Assembly: GCA_964646785.1 (NCBI GenBank)
Contig: CAZYGU010000003.1
Span: forward strand, 1 to 42,543
DNA length: 42,543 nt
DNA from: JBGTNQ01 sp964646785
GTDB lineage: Bacteria > Patescibacteriota > Minisyncoccia > Phycocordibacterales > Zambryskibacteraceae
Direction: 5' to 3'
Position 1 is the first letter of the stretch. Each line of letters begins with the position of its first letter. The notes below the pieces were generated by a model, which had not been told where the DNA came from, made no database searches, and saw nothing but the letters and a program-made list of their open reading frames with translations. This document shows, piece by piece, positions 17,132-25,369 of this stretch. Position numbers and translations under genes: made by a program.

Positions 17132-18358
17132 ATGAATAAAAAAATTCTTATTATTGCCGGAGTATTTGTTCTTATAATTGTTGCAGTCGTTGTATTTTTT
17201 GTTATCAAAAAACCCAACCCTACTACAATTAATCCTACAACAGGATCACCATTTGGTGATGCGCCTGGAGGGTCTTCACAAAATAATTTTCCTCAAATCA
17301 TAACAGGTGACTCACCGCTTTCTATTGAAGATCGAAATGGCCTCAAAAAAATAACCTCCGCACCTGTTTCGGATGGTAATTTTCTTCCTCAAGCATCGAG
17401 CTCAGCTCCAGTTGTTGAATTTATCGAGAGATCTACTGGCCACATATTCCATGCCGATCTTGATAATGGACTTGTAACTCGAATATCAAATACCACATTC
17501 CCTAAAATTCAACAAATTATTTGGGGTATTCCAGGATCATTATTCATTGGACAATCTATCAACTCTGGGACTATCGAAAGTAATATTTTTACCATCTCAC
17601 CAAATACTCGTGAGGACTCTTCAAATAACTTCTCTTTGATAGACATTACTCCTTTGACACCAGATATTGTAAGTGCTTCATTTTCACCCGATGGTAACAG
17701 TTTCTTCTACCTAGGGAAGAATCGTTTAGGTATTGAAGGAACCCTCGCTAACACAAAAGGGGAGAAGTTGGCATCGCTATGGCAATCCGCAACGGACGAA
17801 TGGACCACTGAATGGAAACAAAAAAACACAATTACAATCACAAATAAAGCTTCCAATAATACTCCCGGGATACTCTTATTTCTCGATGTAAAAACAAAAA
17901 AAACAAAAACTATTCTTTCTGGGATTCCAGGTCTCACAACAAACACATCTCCGTCTGGTAAGAGGGTTTTGTATGGAATGGTTTCAAAAAACCCTCAATC
18001 TGAAAGCTTGTATCCAACATACATTTACACAATTGGTACAACATCTACTGAGGACGCCTTTTTTACAACATTACCTGAAAAATGTGTTTGGTCTCACGAT
18101 GAAACGTTTATAGTATGCGGGCAACCTACAAACATGAAGGAGGGGCTTCCAGACACTTGGTACCAAGGGAAAGTGAGCTTTGATGATGAGTTGTGGAAAT
18201 TAGATCTCCTTACCCTTGAATTAACAAGAATTTCTCCACTTAACCCAAGTGAACTTGAACATATCGATGTTATAAATATCAAAATGTCACCAGATGACTC
18301 GTACGTTCTCTTTACAAACAAAAAAGATCTTAGTCTTTGGGCTGCACCAACCCAATAA
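17132..18358 (+). CDS. Membrane-anchored beta-propeller-like protein
   Basis: The protein has 408 residues: an N-terminal transmembrane anchor (about 5-25), a Pro/Thr/Asn-rich stalk, then repeated beta-strand blocks. Motifs such as SFSPDGNSFFYLG, SPSGKRVLYG and KMSPDDSYVLFTN recur roughly every 80-100 residues and resemble TolB/WD40-type propeller blades. No catalytic motif is seen. ATG 17132 puts the anchor at the N-terminus; the upstream in-frame ATG at 17108 overlaps the previous gene. It is the last gene of the cluster and precedes a strong terminator. A role as surface scaffold is an inference. Confidence 0.75.
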   Translation: MNKKILIIAGVFVLIIVAVVVFFVIKKPNPTTINPTTGSPFGDAPGGSSQNNFPQIITGDSPLSIEDRNGLKKITSAPVSDGNFLPQASSSAPVVEFIERSTGHIFHADLDNGLVTRISNTTFPKIQQIIWGIPGSLFIGQSINSGTIESNIFTISPNTREDSSNNFSLIDITPLTPDIVSASFSPDGNSFFYLGKNRLGIEGTLANTKGEKLASLWQSATDEWTTEWKQKNTITITNKASNNTPGILLFLDVKTKKTKTILSGIPGLTTNTSPSGKRVLYGMVSKNPQSESLYPTYIYTIGTTSTEDAFFTTLPEKCVWSHDETFIVCGQPTNMKEGLPDTWYQGKVSFDDELWKLDLLTLELTRISPLNPSELEHIDVINIKMSPDDSYVLFTNKKDLSLWAAPTQ

Positions 18359-18369
18359 CATATCCAAAT

Positions 18370-18426
18370 ACATCCTCCAACAAAAAAACTCTTACATCAT
18401 GTAAGAGTTTTTTTGTTGGAGGATGT
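18370..18426. terminator. Bidirectional terminator with a perfect 28-bp stem
   Basis: The arms at 18370-18397 and 18399-18426 are exactly complementary, with a single-base loop in the drawn form (in practice the top pairs open). The inner part, AAACTCTTACAT and its complement, is flanked by A/T tracts that give a U-run in both directions. It ends both the secretion cluster (+) and the yidC operon (-); the first base of the yidC stop codon is part of the stem. Confidence 0.92.
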
Positions 18427-19148
18427 TATGTTGTTTTTTTAATACCCTTACGGATAATCATTTCTTGGAAAAGAGTAAAGATGTTACTCGTAAGCCAATA
18501 CAGAGCAATGACTCCTGAGATAGAATAGGAAATAAAGAACACAATAACCGGAAAACCATAACGCATCTGTAAACTCATACTTCTTGCTAAATCATCCTTA
18601 AACGAAGGGTTTCCTTCTTTTTTAGGCGCTGCTGGCATTGAAAAACGCATTTGAAAATAGCTTGAGATTGCAGCCAGAAGTGAGAGAAAAATACTTTTAT
18701 GACCTATATTCACAAGTCCAAGGAAATTCATATCGATTACAGAAGGATGTTGGGTGAAAGAGTAGAGAAGCGAGTCATTAATGACCGGAAACCCTGATCG
18801 CGTAAAAATAAAATACAACGCGAGAATAATGGGAATTTGGATAAGAGCAACAAAAATACTTGAAAAAGGATTTATATTCCTATCTTTATATAAAGCCATT
18901 GTTTTTCTTGCTTGCTCCTCTTTATTATCTTTATATTGTTCTTTAATTTTATTTAATTCTGGTTCAAGTTTTTTTAATTCCATTTGAGCAACAACCGCCT
19001 TTCGAGAAAGAGGGTAGAGAATAAACTTCACTATGACTGTAAACACGATGAGGAGAACACCCACATCAAGCCAAGGAAAAAAATCTATCAGAATAATAAA
19101 TCCATTATAAAGAGGTTTATATATGATTGCGTTAAAAATTGATGACAT
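18426..19148 (-). CDS. yidC: YidC/OxaA membrane protein insertase
   Basis: Inserts and folds proteins in the cytoplasmic membrane, alone or with SecYEG. The 240 residues form the short YidC type without the large periplasmic domain, as in single-membrane bacteria. Five hydrophobic segments are visible, with the conserved hydrophilic-groove arginine region (LYPLSRKAVVAQMELKKLEP), a charged cytoplasmic hairpin (about 65-90) and the IPIILALYFIF helix. It follows rnpA by 8 bases, in the normal rpmH-rnpA-yidC order next to dnaA. Confidence 0.93.
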   Translation of the reverse strand: MSSIFNAIIYKPLYNGFIILIDFFPWLDVGVLLIVFTVIVKFILYPLSRKAVVAQMELKKLEPELNKIKEQYKDNKEEQARKTMALYKDRNINPFSSIFVALIQIPIILALYFIFTRSGFPVINDSLLYSFTQHPSVIDMNFLGLVNIGHKSIFLSLLAAISSYFQMRFSMPAAPKKEGNPSFKDDLARSMSLQMRYGFPVIVFFISYSISGVIALYWLTSNIFTLFQEMIIRKGIKKTT

Positions 19149-19156
19149 ACGAGCTA

Positions 19157-19516
19157 CTATACCTTGGATTTTGAGTGATTGAAAGCAAATGCTGATATCT
19201 TAGAAAAGAGCTCTTTCATACTCATTTGGACATTTTTCTGACTTGCTTCTATAACTTCCTTTTTTGGATACACAAAACATACAAAACCTTTCTGTATTGG
19301 TATATGTTCAATAATTCCATAGATTCTCCTTCGAACAGAGTTCCGAAGAACCGCTGTTTTAGCAACCTTTTTTGAGACAATAACAGCTATTTTAGAGCCT
19401 GTAAGTGTTTGATCAAATTGAGTTTTAATAGAAAAAAACGGATCGGAAACAGTGATTCCCCCCCTTGTTTGTGCCTTAAAATAAGCTTTTTCTACCCGAC
19501 GTTTGCGGGGAAGCAT
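19157..19516 (-). CDS. rnpA: Ribonuclease P protein component
   Basis: Protein subunit of RNase P, which trims tRNA 5' ends. The 119 residues contain the family core VSKKVAKTAVLRNSVRRRI (about 67-86), with the conserved RNxxRRR pattern, and an N-terminal part reading KRRVEKAYFKAQTRGG. The start ATG lies 2 bases after the rpmH stop codon, with no Shine-Dalgarno site, so it is translated by coupling. The window contains no recognisable RNase P RNA gene. Confidence 0.93.
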   Translation of the reverse strand: MLPRKRRVEKAYFKAQTRGGITVSDPFFSIKTQFDQTLTGSKIAVIVSKKVAKTAVLRNSVRRRIYGIIEHIPIQKGFVCFVYPKKEVIEASQKNVQMSMKELFSKISAFAFNHSKSKV

Positions 19517-19518
19517 AA

Positions 19519-19656
19519 TTACGTAAGAATAACCTTCTTTCTTCCTTTCTGGCGACGTCTTTGGATGGTTTTTCGACCTCCTGGAGTAGCAGAACGCTTA
19601 AGAAAGCCGTGGCTACGGCTTCGTTTTCTCTTTTTAGGTTGATATGTTTGTGACAT
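19519..19656 (-). CDS. rpmH: 50S ribosomal protein L34
   Basis: Small basic large-subunit protein of 45 residues beginning MSQTYQPKKRKRSRSHGFL and ending in the usual KGRKKVILT. This is the L34 pattern, read on the minus strand. The extended -10 GGCTACAAT lies 7 bases before this ATG, so the mRNA is probably leaderless. An in-frame ATG three codons upstream (MPP-) is also possible but overlaps the -10. It is the first gene of rpmH-rnpA-yidC. Confidence 0.93.
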   Translation of the reverse strand: MSQTYQPKKRKRSRSHGFLKRSATPGGRKTIQRRRQKGRKKVILT

Positions 19657-19668
19657 AGGAGGCATTGT

Positions 19669-19689
19669 AGCCCGAGTGGGCTTTTTTTT
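19669..19689 (+). terminator. Hairpin with T8 tract between rpmH and dnaA
   Basis: AGCCC-GAGT-GGGCT followed by eight T reads as an intrinsic terminator on the plus strand. On the minus strand the same arm overlaps the rpmH -10 (GGGCTACAAT). It would stop antisense transcription coming through yidC-rnpA-rpmH from entering dnaA. Confidence 0.6.
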
Positions 19690-19731
19690 CAAGGTAAATT
19701 TTTATTTTTTGCAAGATTGATTTCATCGTCT

Positions 19732-19762
19732 TTTTACACAATCTATCAACATGTTATCAACA
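19732..19762 (+). promoter_or_regulatory. Three DnaA-box-like sites at exact 11-bp spacing upstream of dnaA
   Basis: TTTTACACA (19732), CTATCAACA (19743) and TTATCAACA (19754) differ by one or two bases from the consensus TTATNCACA and start 11 bases apart, one helical turn, in the same orientation. Such phasing is typical of cooperative DnaA filament formation. The site may serve origin function, dnaA autoregulation or both. Confidence 0.6.
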
Positions 19763-19845
19763 TAATTCTTGGTTTGTATCAAGTTCAACCAAAAGATGTT
19801 CGGTATATACTACTTAGTACTCATTAATCCTAACCAAATAAAACT

Positions 19846-21198
19846 GTGGACTCTAAACAACTTTGGGACAGTGTGCTAATCGAAATGGAGCTTGCGGTCT
19901 CAAAGGCTAGTTTTCATACTTGGTTTAAAGATACCTCAATTGTAAAACTCGAAGATGGAGCTGTGTATCTAAACGTTCCAAACGCTTTTGTAAAAGAGTG
20001 GTTTTTAAAAAAATATCATGGACCTATCTTAAAACACATTCGAATAGCCGCCCCTCATGTTCATTCAATTGAGTATGTTATTGCAAAAGACGACGGAAAA
20101 CCGAAAGATCAACAAAAATCAACAGATATTGGTAATCCAAACATCCTCAACGAGCTTCCTCTAAATGATTATTATGTAAATAAGGACGATAACCTTAACC
20201 CTCGATATACATTTGAAAACTTTATTACAGGATCATTTAATGAACTCGCGTACGCAGCATCACAAGCAATTATAAAGAAACCTGGAATTGTCTATAACCC
20301 TCTTTTTATTTACGGAAACACGGGACACGGAAAAACACACCTTATTCAAGCAATAGGGAACTATATTAAAACTGCAAATCCAGGAAAAAAAGTTCTCTAT
20401 GTAACCTCTGAACGGTTTGCAACAGATATTATAGGAGCCCTTCAAACTGGAAAAATAAATCAAGTCAAAGAAAAATACCGAAAATATGATGTATTAATTA
20501 TGGATGATATTCAATTTCTTTCACAAAAAGAAAAAACACAAGAAGAGCTCTTCCATTTATTTAATACTTTATATGAAAACAATAAACAAATAGTTCTTTC
20601 TTCTGATAAACACCCAAACCTTATTCCAAGCCTTGAGGATCGTCTCAAATCAAGGTTTGGGGCAGGAATGACTGTAGATATACCTCCACCTGACCACGAG
20701 TCTCGTGCATCAATTTTGAAGGCAAAAGCAGCACTTCATAACATAACACTTGCTTCAGAAGTTATTGATCATCTCGCCCAAACCATTGTTGGTAATATTC
20801 GAGATCTTGAAGGTGCCCTTAACTCCCTTGTCTGCCAAATGCAATTAAAAGGAAGAGATCTTTCGTTAAATGAGGTTCGTAACTTTATCAAGACAAGTGC
20901 TAAACCAAAGAAAACTATCTCTGTAAAAGAGGTTGTGAAAATGGTGGCAGATTATTATCGAATAGAAGAGCAGAGTATTTATGAAAAAACAAGAAGGAAG
21001 GAAATAATAAAACCAAGGCAAGTTGCTATGTATCTTCTTCGAGAAGATTTTAGTATTTCCTATCCCTCAATTGGACAAAAATTAGGAGGAAGAGATCACA
21101 CAACAGTTATTCATTCATGTGAAAAAATAAAAACTGATATAAAAAATGATGGAGGGCTTGTTCGAGAGTTAAGTGAACTTCGTTCAATGATTATGTAG
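19846..21198 (+). CDS. dnaA: Chromosomal replication initiator DnaA
   Basis: ATP-dependent initiator that binds DnaA boxes and melts the origin. The 450 residues have the N-terminal domain I (LWDSVLIEMELAVSKASF), a short linker, the AAA+ domain with Walker A GNTGHGKT near residue 157, Walker B VLIMDDIQF near 214 and sensor GAGMTVDIPPPD near 270, and the C-terminal domain IV with the box-recognition helix GGRDHTTVIHS near 417. The start is GTG, which yields the normal N-terminus. A TATACT-like -10 lies about 35 bases upstream, beyond the three box-like sites. Confidence 0.97.
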   Translation: MDSKQLWDSVLIEMELAVSKASFHTWFKDTSIVKLEDGAVYLNVPNAFVKEWFLKKYHGPILKHIRIAAPHVHSIEYVIAKDDGKPKDQQKSTDIGNPNILNELPLNDYYVNKDDNLNPRYTFENFITGSFNELAYAASQAIIKKPGIVYNPLFIYGNTGHGKTHLIQAIGNYIKTANPGKKVLYVTSERFATDIIGALQTGKINQVKEKYRKYDVLIMDDIQFLSQKEKTQEELFHLFNTLYENNKQIVLSSDKHPNLIPSLEDRLKSRFGAGMTVDIPPPDHESRASILKAKAALHNITLASEVIDHLAQTIVGNIRDLEGALNSLVCQMQLKGRDLSLNEVRNFIKTSAKPKKTISVKEVVKMVADYYRIEEQSIYEKTRRKEIIKPRQVAMYLLREDFSISYPSIGQKLGGRDHTTVIHSCEKIKTDIKNDGGLVRELSELRSMIM

Positions 21199-21418
21199 CT
21201 GTGTATGGAAGGTGGAAAAGTACTGTGTGGGTTGTGTATAAAAAAGGATAACAATGAGTAATATATTTAAAAAAAATACTTTCCCCCACATTATAAAAAA
21301 ATCTCCACAAGAATTGATTTTTTATACCTACAAGAATAGGGCTAAAAATAACGTTATATCTGAGTTTTCCACTCTATCAACAGGGTTAATAATAACAATA
21401 GGTATTTAATAGATATAT
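21199..21418. other. Candidate replication origin between dnaA and dnaN
   Basis: A 220-bp non-coding gap with no gene. It contains box-like sites TGTGTATAA (21233-21241, inverted), TTTTCCACT (21365) and CTATCAACA (21374-21382). A very AT-rich stretch around 21250-21330 has runs of A and T that could serve as unwinding element. A gap of this kind between dnaA and dnaN is the usual oriC position, but the gap upstream of dnaA is an alternative. Confidence 0.5.
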
Positions 21419-22522
21419 ATGAAAATAGAGAGTACAAAAGAAAAGCTACTTGAAGTCATCCAGAAGGTTGAGAAAGTGACAGGTAAGAATTTAACACTTC
21501 CTATTCTTTCTTGTATAGCTTTTGAGGCAGTAAAAGGAAAAGTGATTGTTAGAGCAACAAATCTTGATATGGGTATTGAGTGTATTTTACCCGCAAAGAT
21601 TATTGAAGAGGGAAGTGTTGCTATACCAGGACAGGTGTTACTTCAATTTCTTTTAAATCTTTCTCAGAGTGAAAAAGTAAAACTTGAGTTAGTTGATACA
21701 ACAGTGTCAGTATTAACTGAAAACACTTCAACTACGATCAAAACACAAAGTTATGAAGATTTTCCTATTATTCCTAAAATTGATGATGGAAAGACTATTA
21801 TCTTAAACCCAAAAGAACTCGTTATAGGGCTCAAGTCAGTATGGTATAGCTCAGCAGTCACAAGTATGAAGCCAGAGCTCTCTAGCGTCTATATTTACGC
21901 GGATAAAGACGATATGTTGGTGTTTGTTGCTACTGATTCATTTAGGCTTGCAGAAAAGAAGGTAAAAACAAAGAAAGGAAAAGATTTTGGTTCACTATTA
22001 ATTCCTTTTAAAAATATCCCTGAAATTATAAGAATCCTTGAAGGTGTTTCAGATGATATTTCTGTTTCTATAAACCAAAATCAAATTTCTTTCTCATGGG
22101 ATGGTGTTTATGTGATATCAAGAATTATTAATGGGACGTTTCCTGACTACAATCAAATTATTCCAAAAGAAAGTAGTACTGAGGTTGTTCTTTTGAAACA
22201 AGATCTTATTCAATCATTAAAACTTGCAAATGTTTTTTCTGATACATTTCACCAAATAACATTAAGGATAGTTCCAGGAGAAAAACAATTTGAAATCATT
22301 ACAAAAAATAATGATGTTGGTGAAAACCACAATACTCTTGATGCTGTACTAAAAGGGGAAGATATAACTATTAGTTTTAATTATAAATATATTGTTGATT
22401 GTTTTCAGTCGCTTGCTACAGATAGTGTAAGTCTTCAGTTTCATGGTTTAGGTAGACCTCTTGTTGTTCGAGGAGTTTCTGATTCTTCGTTTATGTACCT
22501 TGTGATGCCAATGAATAAATAG
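21419..22522 (+). CDS. dnaN: DNA polymerase III beta sliding clamp
   Basis: Ring-shaped processivity clamp for DNA polymerase III. The 367 residues span three homologous clamp folds. Diagnostic pieces are LPILSCIAFEAV near residue 27, the FPIIP segment near 117, the ATDSFRLA motif near 172 and the C-terminal YLVMPM that lines the protein-binding pocket. There is no Shine-Dalgarno site; the upstream TTTAATAGATATAT suggests a -10 very near the ATG. Confidence 0.97.
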   Translation: MKIESTKEKLLEVIQKVEKVTGKNLTLPILSCIAFEAVKGKVIVRATNLDMGIECILPAKIIEEGSVAIPGQVLLQFLLNLSQSEKVKLELVDTTVSVLTENTSTTIKTQSYEDFPIIPKIDDGKTIILNPKELVIGLKSVWYSSAVTSMKPELSSVYIYADKDDMLVFVATDSFRLAEKKVKTKKGKDFGSLLIPFKNIPEIIRILEGVSDDISVSINQNQISFSWDGVYVISRIINGTFPDYNQIIPKESSTEVVLLKQDLIQSLKLANVFSDTFHQITLRIVPGEKQFEIITKNNDVGENHNTLDAVLKGEDITISFNYKYIVDCFQSLATDSVSLQFHGLGRPLVVRGVSDSSFMYLVMPMNK

Positions 22523-22525
22523 TGT

Positions 22526-22777
22526 ATGGATAATCTTTCTGTTTATTTACAAAAATTTAAGAAACTTGTTGGAGATAAAAGTGAGGAAAAAAGGGTTGTA
22601 AAAGAAGTTTTAACTCAAATTATTCATAGTGATATTTCTTTGGATCAAATTTCCATTCGAGAGAATGTTGTTTTTTGCACAATAAGTCCGATTCAAAAAA
22701 CTGAGATTATTTTAAAGAAAAAAGAAATCCTCTTTCTTTGTAAAGAAAGAGGATTTTCCTTTACTGATTTTCGGTAA
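22526..22777 (+). CDS. Small DUF721/DciA-like protein downstream of dnaN
   Basis: The 83 residues include a helical N-terminus, a beta pair (SIRENVVFCTISPIQKTEI) and a lysine-rich helix. The pattern (short helices, CTISPIQKTE strand, LKKK helix) recalls the DUF721 core seen in DciA-type helicase loaders, but the assignment is weak. The location directly after dnaN fits a replication role. Its last 18 bases overlap the 3' end of the convergent PBP gene, and a 15-bp hairpin lies within its coding region. Confidence 0.6.
   Translation: MDNLSVYLQKFKKLVGDKSEEKRVVKEVLTQIIHSDISLDQISIRENVVFCTISPIQKTEIILKKKEILFLCKERGFSFTDFR
22725..22756 (-). terminator. Terminator of the PBP gene, embedded in the convergent coding region
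   Basis: The arms AAATCCTCTTTCTTT and AAAGAAAGAGGATTT (15 bp, 2-base loop) are followed on the minus strand by CTTTTTTC. This is a good terminator for the PBP gene, whose stop lies 4 bases upstream. The hairpin lies wholly inside the C-terminal codons of the small gene on the other strand. Confidence 0.8.
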
Positions 22778-25289
22778 TAGAGAATGTTGTCTCTTTTTCT
22801 CCTGAATTAAATACTGTATCGAATGCAACTATTTTAATAGTATTTGATTGAGAATAGGGAAAATTACTAGGTATAAATGATATTGAAAAAGGTTGTTGCT
22901 CAGATTTTCCTATATATGATCCATTCATATAAAAACGAACTTCTTTTAATGGTAAAGATGTTTTGTATTGAGCAGACACTGTAATTGTGTCATTTACAGA
23001 AACTGTCTCATTTTGAGGGAAGAGAATAGTGATAATAGGTTTTGATCCTTCTGTATGGATTGAATCAAATCCTTGCGGAAGAGTAGGTTCAGAAGGTTGT
23101 GGAATTCCTTGTTCAAGCAACCATCGATTTAAAGCATATTCCCAATAAGTAAATTGAGGGTCATTGTTTGGATTTTCTGGTTTTGGTCCATTAGGATCTT
23201 CTTTTTGAACCCAGTACAGAATTGAATGAATTCCACCAGAAAGACGCTCTTCTGTTGTTTCTTTTGGGGTGAATTCTGTGGCATTTTTTCCTGAAACTGT
23301 ATCAATAAGGTGAGAAATTCCTCCTTTCCATTTTCCTCTGAGTACTGGTTTTAATTCAAAAGAATCATCAACTATCGGAGGGGTAAATGTTTCGTTTGGA
23401 ATTTTTGTGAGGATAAAATCCATATACTCTCTCCACATTGGTGCAACAATAAGACCAGCAACTTTTTTTTCCATTGGGGTATTGTTATTGTTTCCGGCCC
23501 AAGCACCAAGAACAACACTTGGTGTATATCCAATAATCCACGCGTCTTTATAATCATTGGTTGTACCAGTTTTTACCGCAACATCTCTTCCGTTGAAATA
23601 AAGAGGTGAATTTGCCCCATATCCAGGGGTACGGGCTATATTATCGGAAAGAATACTAGATATACTCGCAGCTGTCTTTTCTGGCAGCACAGACTCTTCT
23701 TGAGGTGCGTATTCTTCTAAAATTTGTTCATCTCTATCTTCAACTTTAAGTATTGAGTTATATGGATGTCTTGTTCCTCCAGTTGCAAATACTCCATAAG
23801 CACTTGTCATATCAAGAAGAGAAACCTCACCTCCTCCAAGCACTAAGGTAAGGCCGTATTGGTTTGCATTTGTAAGGCTTTGAATACCCATTTTTTTTGC
23901 TAGGGTGATGGAGTCTTTAATTCCAGCTAAATAGAGTGCTTTTACTGATGGTATGTTTATTGATTGAGCAAGAGCCTCTCGTAGCGTCATAGGACCTCTA
24001 AATTTTCCATCGTAGTTTTCTGGTGAATAACAACCATTGAGACTTGTGGTGTTGTCAGGAGAACATGATGTAGAAAATTGTGTTTTTATATCGAATAGTA
24101 CAGTTTCTGGTGTGTACCCTTTATTAAAAGCTTCAGCGTACACAAAAGGTTTGAATGTTGATCCTGGTTGTCTATGTGCTGTTGCAATATTAAAGTTTCC
24201 ATCTATATCTTTATCAAAATAATTTCGAGACCCAACCATAGAGAGAATTCCTCCTGTGTTTGGATCAATAACAACAAAAGCATCATTTTCAGCGTTAAAG
24301 TTCTTTTTGTTACTTTCAGCAAATTTTTGAGCAATCTCCTCACCTTTTTGTTGGATTGAGTAATCAAGAGTGGTAATTACTTTTAACCCGTTGTTTCTCA
24401 CTGTTTCTTCTCCGTATTTTTTTTCCAACTCATTAATAATATAAAACACAAAATGAGGAGCTTTAATACCTTTCTCTTCTCGTGGTTTAAAAATAACGGT
24501 TTCTTGTTTTGCTTTGTTAAACTGATCTTCTGAAATAAAATTATTTTTAAGCATTTCTTGGAGGACAAGATTTTTTCTTGCATTGAGTCTGTCCACATTT
24601 TGTCCAAATGGAGAATAAAAAGAAGGAGCTTGGGGGAGCGCGGCAAGGTATGCAGCTTGAGCAAGACTGAGGTCTGATGCAGGAACACCAAAAAAAGTCT
24701 GACTTGCTTCTTCTATTCCATATATTGCACCACCATAGGGTATTTCATTAAGGTAAAGATTGAGTATCTCATCTTTTGTAAGTATTTTTTCAAGCTTAAC
24801 AGCAAGTACCCACTCTTTTAGTTTTCGAGAAATCCTTTTTTCTTTTGTAAGAAGTGAATTTTTTACAACCTGTTGGGTAATTGTTGATCCTCCCTGACTA
24901 AAACTTAAAGAAAAGATGTTTGCAACAACCGCACGAAAGAATGAGCTCACATCCACACCACCGTGTTCATAAAAACCTTTATCCTCGATAGCGATTGTTG
25001 CATTTCTTGCGTTGATAGATATTTTTTCAAAAGGAACAACTGTTCTTTTGATGTCTTGATTTACATCATAGAGTAATATTTCACCTGTTTTGTCATAGAT
25101 TTTTGTTGATTCTATAACTTGCCTTTGTGAAAAAGAATCAAGTGTAGGAATTTTTAAACTTGCCGCCCACATAATAAAAAATCCTCCAAGAAAAATGCAT
25201 ATTGCTACGCAAAGGAGGAGGTAGTTTTTCCACTGTTTTTTGCTGACAGAGCGAGCTCTTCTTTGTATGGTGTCCATATGGTGTCTCAT
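22761..25289 (-). CDS. Bifunctional penicillin-binding protein 1 (glycosyltransferase/transpeptidase)
   Basis: Class A PBP that polymerises glycan strands and cross-links peptides at the outer face of the membrane. The 842 residues have an N-terminal membrane anchor (about 22-46), a GT51 domain with catalytic AIEDKGFYEHGG near 100 and QGGSTITQQ near 134, and a transpeptidase domain with the active-site SxxK in GSTFKPF near 380, SxN as SIN near 441, and KTGT near 579. A C-terminal Ig-like/Big-type domain (about 750-842) follows. ATG 25289 starts MRHHMDT; the internal ATG at 25277 is an alternative. Confidence 0.95.
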   Translation of the reverse strand: MRHHMDTIQRRARSVSKKQWKNYLLLCVAICIFLGGFFIMWAASLKIPTLDSFSQRQVIESTKIYDKTGEILLYDVNQDIKRTVVPFEKISINARNATIAIEDKGFYEHGGVDVSSFFRAVVANIFSLSFSQGGSTITQQVVKNSLLTKEKRISRKLKEWVLAVKLEKILTKDEILNLYLNEIPYGGAIYGIEEASQTFFGVPASDLSLAQAAYLAALPQAPSFYSPFGQNVDRLNARKNLVLQEMLKNNFISEDQFNKAKQETVIFKPREEKGIKAPHFVFYIINELEKKYGEETVRNNGLKVITTLDYSIQQKGEEIAQKFAESNKKNFNAENDAFVVIDPNTGGILSMVGSRNYFDKDIDGNFNIATAHRQPGSTFKPFVYAEAFNKGYTPETVLFDIKTQFSTSCSPDNTTSLNGCYSPENYDGKFRGPMTLREALAQSINIPSVKALYLAGIKDSITLAKKMGIQSLTNANQYGLTLVLGGGEVSLLDMTSAYGVFATGGTRHPYNSILKVEDRDEQILEEYAPQEESVLPEKTAASISSILSDNIARTPGYGANSPLYFNGRDVAVKTGTTNDYKDAWIIGYTPSVVLGAWAGNNNNTPMEKKVAGLIVAPMWREYMDFILTKIPNETFTPPIVDDSFELKPVLRGKWKGGISHLIDTVSGKNATEFTPKETTEERLSGGIHSILYWVQKEDPNGPKPENPNNDPQFTYWEYALNRWLLEQGIPQPSEPTLPQGFDSIHTEGSKPIITILFPQNETVSVNDTITVSAQYKTSLPLKEVRFYMNGSYIGKSEQQPFSISFIPSNFPYSQSNTIKIVAFDTVFNSGEKETTFSITENQ

Positions 25290-25369
25290 GACGTTTGATA
25301 CATACTACCATGACACAATTTTTTATTGTGTCCTAGGAATACCCAGTGAAAATATGGTAGATTATTGAG

